This document shows, piece by piece, positions 52,080 through 62,359 of a stretch of DNA of 64,000 nt. The notes below the pieces were generated by a model. The model was not told the origin of the DNA. It was given only the letters and a program-made list of their open reading frames with translations, and did not search any database. The stretch is taken from positions 1,426,001 to 1,490,000 of the forward strand of contig OY745766.1 in NCBI GenBank assembly GCA_963556305.1, in the 5' to 3' direction. Numbering within the stretch: position 1 is the first letter of the stretch; each line of letters opens with the position of its first letter. The position numbers were made by a program, and so were the translations under genes. This DNA is from Platismatia glauca (lineage: Eukaryota; Ascomycota; Lecanoromycetes; Lecanorales; Parmeliaceae).

Positions 52080-53222
52080 ATGGGGAACTTGGTGAGTATG
52101 TTGTGCTCTTCGATCTTGCCTCTCACCTATCCCTGACAAGACATGGCCACGATGTACTGACACCTCATCAGGATTTATGTATCGCCAGTAAGTATCGGCT
52201 GCAAAGGAGGATCGGTGGGGGCAGCTTCGGCGCTGTGTACATAGGTGACAGATGCGGATAGCCCAAGCCACTTCTTGAGGCTCATCACACGCCAGGAACC
52301 AACATCGATACCGGTGAAGACGTCGCTATCAAACTCGAACACGTATCCATCGATCCCTCCTTACTGGAAGGCGAAGCTGATACCTATCGATCCCTTTCTG
52401 ACGGTGTCGGTATTCCACGAGTCCACGCTTATGAGACGGAATGCGAATATAACGCGATGGTGTTTGATCTTCTGGGACCGAGTCTGGAAGACCTGTTCAA
52501 CTTCTGCGGTCGCAAGTTCTCTCTCAAAACCGTGTTGATCCTCGCCGACCAGCTCATTCATCGTCTGGAATATATGCATTCCAAGCGTGTCATCCATCGA
52601 GACATCAAACCCGAGAACTTCTTGATGGGTGTGGGGAAGCAAGGGAATCGGGTTTATGTGACGGATTTGGGCCTCGCCACGAAACGCCTTACTGCTCAGG
52701 TCAACACCGGTCGTGCCCGGAATCCACATTTAATTGGCACGGCCCGTTTTGCCAGCATCAATGGTCATTTAGTTGTTGGTAGGTGTGATATCCTCGATTC
52801 TTGCTGCGCGAAGACTAACGCCTAGTCAAGTGCAACATTGCTGCGATGATTTGGAATCCCTCGGGTACATGCTTCTCTACTTCCTCCGGGGCTCTCTCCC
52901 ATGGCAAGGTCTCATGGCCACAGATCAGACGCAAAAGGAAGAACTTATCTTGGAGGAAAAGAGAAGGATCAATACAGAGGATCTGTGCGAGGATCTCCCT
53001 CAGGAATTTGCGGTTTATTTCGACTACATCCGTTCTCTTGATTTTGACGAGAAACCGAAATATTCCTATCTACGCAAAATCTTCCGTGATCTCTTCGTGC
53101 GCGAGGGCTTTGATTATGATCATGTGTATGATTGGACCATCCTCGAATATCTGAGAAGGAAGGAATTGCAAGGCGAGATGCCTTATCCGAGGGAGATTCA
53201 GAAGGGAGCTTATCGGGGTTGA
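52080..53222 (+). CDS. Compact casein-kinase-1-like protein kinase
   Basis: Exons 52080-52091, 52172-52244, 52296-52782 and 52826-53222 give 322 residues. The first exon codes only MGNL and joins DLCIASKYRLQRRIGGGSFG, the CK1 start. Kinase motifs: GGGSFGAVYIG (P-loop), VAIKLE (lysine), VIHRDIKPENFLMG (catalytic loop) and TDLGLATKR, with Leu where most kinases have Phe in DFG. The CK1 hallmark GTARFASINGHL is followed by DDLESLGYMLLYFLRGSLPW. The third intron (43 bases, GTGTGA...CCTAG) is the weakest junction and leaves a few unusual residues before DDLE. No C-terminal extension. CK1-like genes are often expanded in accessory fungal DNA; the substrate is unknown. Confidence 0.75.
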
Positions 53223-54091
53223 CAAAGCAATAGCTACAAGGTCACGGCAGATCGGTTTGGGTACAAAGAGACAACGTGCTCGGCTTAGCTGAAAGCTGCA
53301 TCGATCACTGAAAGACTTTGGATGAATGACACCGGTCCAATCCGAACTCTTAATCCATCCCAGCTTTCCACAATCCAATCCTTCTACCCTCCCCCACCGC
53401 CGGTTACCCACCAGGCAAATACTGGCGCTCTACTGCTTCAACTTCCGGCGACCTTCGCTATCTCTACCCAGGCTTCCACGCAAACGACATGGCCGCCCAT
53501 TTCGACACCGGTAAACCTTCACCTAGCGATCAGAACTACTATTACATCTCAACATCCATCCCGGTCGACGTCGTACTCCATTTTGGTTACCTCTTCCTTT
53601 GATACAACTTTACCATGTCATATTCTGACGGTCATTCGGTGGGCTTGGCATTTGGGAGGGTTAAAGGGTAATAGGCTTGAAAGCGGACGACAAAGAGTGA
53701 AGAATGGAGAGTAGTAGTGGGTCCTAGGAGGGTAGGAGGCTAGTAGGTAGAGAGTGGATGGCGGATGGTAGAGTTGCAGATCGTCGGTGGAACGTCGTAG
53801 CTTGTGGTAAAAACTGTAGTTCGAATCTAGAAGTGGAATAGATTGTATGAAGCTGGCATAGAATGATTGCCGTACGCATGGTAAAAATTAATCCGAAAGT
53901 GTTCCATGAGTCCAGAGTTTCACGTCCTCGGCACCCCGCAAAAAACACATCCTACTTCTTCGTGCCACAGAATGTGCAGAAATGCAAAATAGCACGGTAC
54001 ACTTGAGTCCTCCATTACGATAATGAATCGCATTTTATCGTAGAATCCGAGCTTCGGATGACTTACGCGTTTACACCCAACAGGTGGTGTT
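53223..54091. other. Intergenic region with an orphan coding-like stretch
   Basis: At about 53350-53588 a plus-strand frame without ATG reads like protein (GDLRYLYPGFHANDMAAHFD, then YYYISTSIPVDVVLHFGYLF) and ends in TGA. It could be an exon of an unannotated or dead gene. The rest shows nothing. Confidence 0.3.
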
Positions 54092-54543
54092 TCAAGTCCT
54101 CGAGGCGTGAAAGTGTCGGTTGCCTACAATTGTCAAGTGAGGCCGTAAGGACATGAAGAGCAATACGAAATAATTGGCTAGAGGAAATGCTGATCGGAAG
54201 CGGTCTAATGTGCGATGGGTACAGATCTTATGCAGGGTCTGGATTCGTCTTGAAACAAACACGAATGTCGTCCGTAAGCAGAATTCGGAGACAGTGGAAT
54301 TTTCTCTGTATCTTGGTGAAGGCGGCCATCTGTGCGGTCCGTATCCGTGAATGTTTTCCTTGGTAAATAGTAGATCTCTGCCATGTTTCGCGCTCGTACC
54401 AATCCGCCGGTTTGCCAACGCACTCTAGGATGGAATGCAATGCAGAAATCATCGAAGGTTCCACTTTTGGCCAGGCTCGATGATCCATTTCTGGAATTGA
54501 GCTCGGCTATCAGACGGTTCCACAAATGGCGCACCTCACTCAC
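54092..54543 (-). other. Unrecognised frame, possible gene fragment
   Basis: A minus-strand frame of about 110 residues (EVRHLWNRLIAELNSRNGSS, then FDDFCIAFHPRVRWQTGGLV) lacks an ATG of good context. The part at 54434-54500 is also found at 48262-48325, so the sequence belongs to a small dispersed family. Function unknown. Confidence 0.35.
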
Positions 54544-54946
54544 AACGATTCTCCTTCATCCAAAGTTCCGACTATGGACTAGATATTCGCCTATCAAAAC
54601 GAGTCCGCAGCCGGTGCTGCTTGCTGTAAACACCCATGTCAAGTCTGGAAAAATGGCATCTCATACCAAGAAACTCAAATGCTGTCGCGGCGTATATAAC
54701 TGATAATGCCGCCAGGTAGTCGGCGATCATAGCCCAGAATTCCTGCGATATCTTGTACGTCCCGGGAGATCCCGGACTCCCAGGGTGCTCCTGAGATTTA
54801 GGGCTGAAAACATGCGAGACATCGAGTCCAAATGCCAACGGTCCTATCTTCCGGCATTTGACCGAGTGTCATGAAATACTTCTAATCTGCACTATCTATA
54901 TCATTCCTTATCTTAAGCAGAACCTTGAGCTGGTCGCCAATTCGAC

Positions 54947-55747
54947 ATGTCCCCTTTTTTCTACCACCGAGCACCAAATTTTAGCATTGACCCGGACAGT
55001 CCCATCGCGCCCAAGCTCGGAAGCATATTCTCAAATCTCGACAAGCTCACCAGTCCTCTCAATCAGCATGACAGCATTTCTATTCCAGGCGACCTCATAA
55101 ATGCGAACGAAGCGGACAATTTCCAAGACACTGTCGGAAGGAACGTCAAAGCCAATATCGGGGTGCACGCCGAGCTGGCCCAGGGTCTCCCCTTAAGTGG
55201 CAATATTATCTTCAGTTCTTCCAAGGACAAGAATTACGTCTACAAATGCTCTAATCTGAAGACGACCGAGTTCGATCCCACCGACGAGTATATCCTCCAG
55301 TGCCTCCATGCATCGCAGCGTGTTCAGAACTACATCCAGGACTCCTTCGTTGGCCGCAAAAAGATCTACATGATCACCGGTCTCAAAACCGCAACGAACT
55401 TTAGCATGACCCTGACCAAGAATATGGAACAGGGTCCTACCCTGAACATTACTGCTGATGGGACGACTCACGGTATTCCTGCCTCAGGAGGTCCGCAAAT
55501 GGATTTCACAGCTGGCACTTTTCGGGACCTGGCTTCTGGAAAATCGCCTCAAATCGTCTTTGCTTATAGGGCTATAAAGATTCGGCCACGGCATGATGGT
55601 GCCGTGGGCTACAGAGATATAAAGGGGGGCCAATACAGTCTGGACAAGGACGAAGATGAGGACGAAGGTTGGACTATCGAAGGTCTAGACGCTGATGATT
55701 TGGCAGAAGAGCCTTCTGAGGCTGTGAAAGTAGAAGTGGAAGGATGA
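54947..55747 (+). CDS. Gasdermin-like (HET-Q1/RCD-1-type) candidate
   Basis: Single exon, 266 residues, ATG at 54947, no signal peptide. The start FSIDPDSPIAPKLGSIFSNL is followed by alternating beta-type segments, KKIYMITGLKTATNFSMTLT, GPTLNITADG and IVFAYRAIKIRPRH, then an acidic tail of about 40 residues (DKDEDEDEGW...). The length matches fungal gasdermin-like proteins (about 260-280 residues), and the sequence fits what I remember of that family; I cannot run a profile. The strongest support is context: the subtilisin gene lies tail-to-tail 173 bases away, as in the published het-Q1/het-Q2 pair, where the protease removes the C-terminal segment and frees a membrane-permeabilising domain. 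Role here inferred: regulated cell death. Alternative: another beta-rich family. Confidence 0.6.
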   Translation: MSPFFYHRAPNFSIDPDSPIAPKLGSIFSNLDKLTSPLNQHDSISIPGDLINANEADNFQDTVGRNVKANIGVHAELAQGLPLSGNIIFSSSKDKNYVYKCSNLKTTEFDPTDEYILQCLHASQRVQNYIQDSFVGRKKIYMITGLKTATNFSMTLTKNMEQGPTLNITADGTTHGIPASGGPQMDFTAGTFRDLASGKSPQIVFAYRAIKIRPRHDGAVGYRDIKGGQYSLDKDEDEDEGWTIEGLDADDLAEEPSEAVKVEVEG

Positions 55748-55920
55748 TGTCTAGGTTGATAGGGAAGATACTTTCCAGGGCAATGCGAAGAACACCGTAC
55801 AGGAGGATTGTATGTGCAGGAGAAGGCGATCTTACAGGCAACGACGTTGGTGGATCTTGCAGTATTCTAATTACACAGTTGAAAATACATCTTCATTATT
55901 CTTTTCGTTGCGGTTATGAC

Positions 55921-58900
55921 TCATAAGTGCGGTAGCACTCTACTTATCTCTCCCTGGATCCACTCTGGAGTCGCATTCTTTCTGAAAAGATCCCAAGGAC
56001 GAACCCACCAATACACATCTGTCCTCGGATCCTTCATGATCTCGAATATTTTCTTCATTCCATCCACTCTGCGTATTCTTTTCCAATCGTCTTGCTTGAG
56101 AAAATCTTGCGCATAGTCAAGGACAATGGCCGCTATGCCTGCAGCAATAGGAGCAGCGCAGGACGTGCCACTCATGTATTTGAAGTCCTTCCGGACGTGC
56201 AAACCACTCGCCTGCTCTGCCCGCTCGGATTCTCTTTTCGGAACACGCTGTGGCCAGGAAGATCCAACGCATTCTCCCAGGAGCATTACCCGCTGACCGT
56301 CAGCGGCTCCAGGAGTATGCTTCGGGATGCCTTCACCGTCTGCTGCATGTACACAGATGACTTCCGCTGCTCGTGCTGGCCATGCCACGCCATCCGGCCG
56401 ATTATGCCCATCGTTTGATGCTGCGGCAAATAGTGTGACATCCTTGTGATGTGCGTATCTAATTGCCTGGAGGATTGACTCTGCCTCGACTGTCGAATCT
56501 TGCTCGTCTTCAAAACCAAATGACATTACAATAATGTCCACATCCCACTTATCGACTGCATAACGGATAGCCTATTATGGAATAATTAACATGAGCTAAC
56601 TGGTAGAGGAGGAAATCCGACTGACCTTGGCAACATTCTTTACCTCCGTGGCCATATTTGGCTTCCTTTCCTTAAACACGCGTGCGACATGGACAACAGC
56701 ATGCTGTGCAACTCGCTTCAACAAGGTCGCAAGATGGGTACCGTGTCCAACGTCATCTCTGCCCTTCTCAAATCCTTCTTCATTGTCATCAACCCAGCTC
56801 TTGTAGATGAATTTACTATCCTGCCGCTCGTAAATTGCTCTTTGATCATCCGAAAGTTCAATGCCAGTATCAAGGATGGCAATCTTCACCTTCTTCTTGC
56901 CGCGATACCCTGCTCCATACACCTTAGTGTGGACATTCTGGAGCCATTCGAACCAGGTCTTGGCCAACAGCAACCTGAAAAACGTTAATCCCGAGACTCG
57001 GTATAAGATACGGTGCCAACATACTCGCCGGAATGTATGGGGACTTCATCATCCCCATAGAGGCATACATCGTCTCGGTCAAACAATCCCTCCCTTATTG
57101 CATTTTCGACCTCGACGGCTTTCGAAAGTTCGCGTTGCCTATCGATTTCATTAAGCCGTTCTTGTAGCTGTTCAGGCGATGGAGAGTTGATATGGTAATT
57201 GAGTTCCAGTGGTTTTACGATGTTTTTGTAAATGTATTCCCGTACGCTCAGCGTTGGATCTAGGTTCGGGTTTAAGCAGGCATCGATCGCTTCGTAGTAC
57301 CAATGATGGCTTGATCGGAGTTTGTCCTGATGTGTCTCCTTGAGACGGACGGCGTCAATGTAATCAGTGTTGATCGTTGGATGACCGTCGTCTGAAAAAT
57401 CTGGATTTCCCTCACTGCCGTCATCATCTGTTTGACTATCCTCCGAATTCAACTCTGGCTCAAGTGATAAACCGAAATATGCAATCTGCAATTCCAAAAG
57501 AGCCTTGCCAAGTGCCAGGATTCCGGGGGCGCGATGCATAGCATCGGTGAGGTCATCGGGATCATCGAAAGGTGGCCCTTCTACAAGAGGCGGCCCATTC
57601 GTCTGGCTCAAAAGATAAGGTTGTTGAATGTCCACCTTTTTCTCGACCTGGCTCTGATAGTAGAAACGAACATGGTCTGTCCACTTTGGCGTCTTCCAGA
57701 TTCCATATCTCTCCATCCAAATGGGGCTCATCCAGTGAGTAGGCCCATTGGGATCATGGTCGTATAGTTGGAGTAAAGTACAAGCAAGGACGAAAGCAAG
57801 TCTATTCATCTCTGCTGTCGAAGGTCTGCTGTCCGGACTTTCGAAAAGGCTGGTGACCTGTGGGAGTAGAAGACCTTCTTTTGACCGGGCCTTAAATTCT
57901 TTAAGTAGGAATGTGTTCGCTGTCATGGCGTTCCCATCGACCTGCAGACAAAGTCGGGCTCGATTTTTCCGGGCTTTCTTTATGAGGCTGCAAAAGGTTT
58001 CTGTGGTTCTTGATTTTTCGACACAAGGCACACCTAGGGCGATGGTCTTCTGACTGGTCACCCCAGATTGGAAAGCATCCACTTTGACACGACTATGATA
58101 CCTTATAAGTTTCCGATCTTCACGCCTGGCTAAACGGAAGAAGAAATCATACCTTGACATGCGAACAGAGATTTCTCCTTCCTGCCATTTGTGATGTTCA
58201 TCAGAACACGCAAGTAGTAGGTTGAACTTCATGTACCCATCGGTACTTTGAGGACGATCCATACTGCCTAGATTCAGACTGACCAAGTGTGACGTGACAA
58301 GGCAGGTGCACACCCAGTACTTGGCCAGCGTCTCGTGAAGATGATTTGCTTGATCCAGTAGTTCTTCTGGCAACTTCTGCTGTGCGTCCTCGTCTACAAA
58401 ATCTTCGAGCCTGCCGCGTGGCAATTCTTGAACAAGAGCGGAAGTACAGCTCGAGAGACATGTGATGAGATATTCCCGGCTGGCCGCAAAGGAGCTGAAA
58501 CGAATGGCGCTGAAGTCACGAGACTTCTTAAGAGCGAACAATCTAGGATATCTGTGAATGATGGGGCCCTTTTCGAAGCCACTGCCTTTCATATGTGGGG
58601 CCTGCTTCCATGCTCTCAAAGTCAGCTGCTGCTGCCTACGTGTTCCATAGAAACGCGGTGACGCAAGCTCAAAGGGTATTTACGGTTTTCTCATCGAGCA
58701 GATTCTCGAGCAATACAGCAACCTCATCCAGAATGATCATATCAGCGTTGCTGATTGTTGCTTGGCTGCAGAGTGAAGGCAGACTGTACTTAAAAACAGT
58801 CAAGAAATAAGCGCATCGCAAGTGGAAGTCCCTCGGATGGCGCTCTTTGCACTGACGGTTGGCCAGCTCAGTGAATATATCAATGACCTCAAAGAGTAAA

Positions 58901-58932
58901 TTTGGTAGACTAAAGTTTTCTGGTGAATCCAT
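55921..58932 (-). CDS. Subtilisin-like (S8) protease with DUF7580-like N-terminal region
   Basis: Exons 58932-58684, 58625-57012, 56958-56626 and 56571-55921 give 948 residues. The ATG at 58932 (MDSPENF) is the only one in the first exon frame. Residues of roughly 1-600 form a helical region resembling DUF7580 (NRLAFVLACTLLQLYDHDPN, ILALGKALLELQIAYFGLSL). The catalytic domain follows: IAILDTG (Asp651), VGHGTHLATL (His693), AASNDG (oxyanion Asn, about 785) and MSGTSCAAPIAAG (Ser869). The triad is complete. No signal peptide, so it should act in the cytosol. It is tail-to-tail with the gasdermin-like gene and head-to-head with a zinc-finger NLR, which suggests that the receptor controls this protease and the protease cleaves the gasdermin-like protein. 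Junctions 2 and 3 are inferred. Confidence 0.85.
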
Positions 58933-59144
58933 CTTTAGTTTTCGATTAGCGTCGTATGGCTTTCTATATTCACGACAGAATAGGTGTTCGTCGCTAGCGC
59001 AACACCAGCCAGCCAGCCCGCCACCCCGAGGCAAGATACCCCGCTTTCGGCGATAAGATTTATTCCCTCCAACAGTACTCCGTACAAAGTGCCACGAGTG
59101 TATAAGTTAGGACTCTGTGTCAGCGCTCGATGGTGATCTTGAAG
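58933..59144. promoter_or_regulatory. Divergent promoter of protease and zinc-finger NLR genes
   Basis: Only 212 bases separate the two start codons, so the genes very likely share regulatory DNA. TACTCCGTAC near 59075 is an imperfect palindrome; no known site recognised. Confidence 0.5.
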
Positions 59145-62100
59145 ATGGCCAGTACGATTTACAATCGTTCAGAAGTCTGCTTGTCCTTGTTCAAGGACTG
59201 TCTTCTCAATCCGAGACTGATGACAGATTCTTGGGCGGAGAAGCAGCTTACAGCTTTTCTTCTTTGGGCTACATCTCTGGGCGCATGTGTTCAATCGCGC
59301 GCTTCTGCTGATGCCCGGTTGGAAGGCCATGAGGATATTCGCACCACGATATTAGACCTTCTAGACGCACTGCAAGGAAGTCTTGAAAGAGGTACGTAGG
59401 CTAGCAATCAAGCGTGTCCCATTCGAAGACTCACATCAACTAGTCAACGCCAGCATCGTCAAGGACTCTTTCCCCAGCATTGATGCAAATCCGAACTTAA
59501 AAACGGACGTTGAAGGTCGGTAGCCATTTGGTTTTTTTTGCTGCGCACGGTATTGAGACGAAGCATCTCCTTACCAATACTCTCCACATTTGAATTTTGC
59601 AGCGTACTTTATTCTGACGATGTGGTAGTCGCTTTGGAGTACCTGACTACGATAGCTGTGGCAGTTCGTAACGCAGGGGCAAAGTATCGTGATGTTCGAG
59701 CTGAAGAACTCGTCAAAGAAGACATTCATTCAGAGGCTCTTCGAACGGAGACTACCGAAGTCGTTGATTCCATTAGAGTATCCGGCCTCTACAAGCGCGG
59801 TCAAACGGTATCACTCAGAGTTCCAGACGACCGAAAGATACCCGAGTATCTTTGTAATCGGCTAATTGACTGCAACGTGAAGAGGCGAAGTAGGATCGTT
59901 CATGCGAGCCACCACAGCAAGAAAATGAGAGGAAGCCTTCCAACCATGAGCAGAAACATTTTCCCAACGAAAGCCAACGACACGTTTGGTGGCTCGAAAA
60001 GGTTGGATATACCTGAAGTATCGCCCAACATCACTATAGTACCTCCGCAGGTTACAGACTTGGGCAAAGCAATGACAACAGCGCCATCTCAAGCAAGCAC
60101 GGCGCCGACACCTGTCGACCGAGAGGCCTTTCAACTACCCTATCCGATCAATCGAGGTAGAGAGCTCGCCACCATTGTCAATACTGCCGGGTCATTCGTC
60201 GCTAGAAAGCTGACGATGGAGTACCCGCGACCACCAAAGGTCGGCATAGCTTCAAGTCATTTTGAGTGCTCGTGCTGCCATTTACTTCTATCTATAGACA
60301 ATATAGAGGAGAATTTGTGGAGGTACGTTCTCGAGCTCTCTATCTGGGATTACGCTGAAACCATATAATATAGAAAGCACGTCAAATCGGATCTCAGGCC
60401 TTATGTCTGCCTGATGGACAATTGCGTCACGCCCTTTGAGACTTTTGCCGACACTAAGACATGGTTTGTCCATATGGAAGCAGAGCATAAGAAGAAAATC
60501 GTTCAATGGACATGCAGCGCAGGGAAGCACCAACTTCCGGTCATTTTCAGTGCTCAGTCTGCCTTCGAAGACCATATGCGACAAGTTCATCCGAAAGTAG
60601 CTACTAAGTCTCAACTTCCAATCATCACAAAACAAAGTGGCGGGCCAGCCCCTGAAATGTTCAAGCATTGCCCGTTATGCACATGGTTCCCAGAACTCGA
60701 TACGGATCCTGTGGATGCAGCCAACGACATAGACATCAAAGGCATGATGAATATCGATGCCAGACACGCACAAGATGCAAGAAGAACAAAGCTGAAAATT
60801 GAGCTCCGCCGACATATAGCGGAACATATGCAGTCTATTGCGCTGAGAGCTCTTCCAGATGTCCTCTTCGATTCTTCAGAAAGATCCATTAGATCCAGAT
60901 CGTCCGTGTGCTCGTCTAATGACTCTAGGAAATCGGAATTGTCAATATCTCAGAGTGAGATCCAGTTTCTCCAGAACGAAGATTCAATACCAACAGAGGA
61001 CCGCCCTATTGACGAGACAGAAGGTGAAAATTGGGCTCCGGTCTATTACAAATTGTCGCTAGATCCAAAATCTCCCAAGCCTTGTGAGAGCAGCCAGTCT
61101 CCTTGTGGTCTATGCCTCTGTACCTTGGTCATTACTGATGCTTGTGATAGTCAATTGCCCCTATCCCGAAAACGGGCTTTTCGTAGACCGTCCAAAATTG
61201 TTTCGACAGTTGATGGATATGGTAAATTGCTCTAGCAATGAAAGCAGCAGTGGATCAGCCTCAACTATTCTTATACACGGGCCACGGGGAGTAGGGTAAG
61301 CTCACTATATGAATTGAAGCAGCCTATTTTCTAATACAACACAGGAAATCTGAACTGGCTGTAAAATATGCGCACAGGATCCATCGCCATAGAAAAGATA
61401 TGGCCGTTCTTTGGTTTTTTGGAAACACAGCTGCTGATTTTGAAAAGTCATACCTTTCGCCAATAGAAAATCGTCTGCTTTTGGAAGAGAACGTAGACGA
61501 ATTAGACTGGATAACGAGAGCGAATGGCTGGCTCCAAGATGAAAAGAACGGTGCATGGCTAGCAGTGATTGATAATGCTTGCTTGGATATCAATCCGTCT
61601 AGCAATGAAGAAGAGTTATTTTGGCAATTAGTTGGCAAAGCCATTCCAACATGCTCTCACGGGACTTTGCTTGTCACATCAAGGAAGCGCCCCAGAGAAG
61701 GGTTTAGGGATTATGGTACGCTCGAAGTCGGTGCAATGACCACGGAAGAGTCTGATACCCTTTTACGAGCTATCTTGCCTGAAGACACAGAAGAGGAGGA
61801 CGCCGCCGCATTGGCCAATATAGAAGAGAGGACACCCCTGGCTTTGATCGGAGCTGTCGACAAAAGTTATCCCGGGCTGTTAGACACTCGCATCATGTTA
61901 TCATCTCTCTGGAGTGGCATGACGTCTCATCGAGAAAAAACATCTGATCTTGGGGAGAGGTTTATGGATAGGGACCACCAGAGTGGAAATCTGGAGCAAG
62001 GCAGTCAAGAATCCTCCAACACCGCCATGTTGTCTGAGGCGGCACTTAGAAAAGAGCATCCTTCAACACTGACAAGCATGAACAGTCTACCACAGCTGGT

Positions 62101-62320
62101 AAACACGCAAGGTAAAGATGAGGAAACGGAGAGGATGTATCAACAGACATTAAAATCACATGAGACAACACTCGGGAAGCATCCCGACACGCTGACGAGT
62201 ATGAACAATCTGGCCGAGGTGTTGAGCAGCCAAGGCAAATACGAAGAGGCCGAAGAGATGCATCGACAAGCACTGGCGTTGATGGAACCGGGGCTGGGCA
62301 AGGAGCATCCTGTAAGATAA
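59145..62320 (+). CDS. Zinc-finger NB-ARC/TPR receptor (NLR-like)
   Basis: Six exons (59145-59391, 59444-59519, 59603-60322, 60374-61104, 61151-61295, 61345-62320) give 964 residues. The N-terminal helical domain (MASTIYNRSEVCLSLFKDCL...) and the zinc-finger array (FECSCC...WRKHVKSDLRPYVC, FVHMEAEHKKKIVQWTC, FEDHMRQVHP, HCPLCTWF...RRHIAEHM) are of the fungal C2H2-like type often fused to NLRs. NB-ARC follows: LFVDRPKLFRQLMDMV, P-loop GPRGVGKSE near 634-642, AWLAVIDNACLD (Walker B-like), TLLVTSRKRP. It ends with about three TPR-like units and stops at TAA 62318. The last codons (EHPVR-stop) look like a read-through splice donor, so the end may be wrong or the array truncated. It is head-to-head with the subtilisin gene; role inferred: sensor for that protease and the gasdermin-like protein. 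Confidence 0.78.
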
Positions 62321-62359
62321 GCCATACTGCTCATCTGGACGGGAACTGATGAAGACTAG

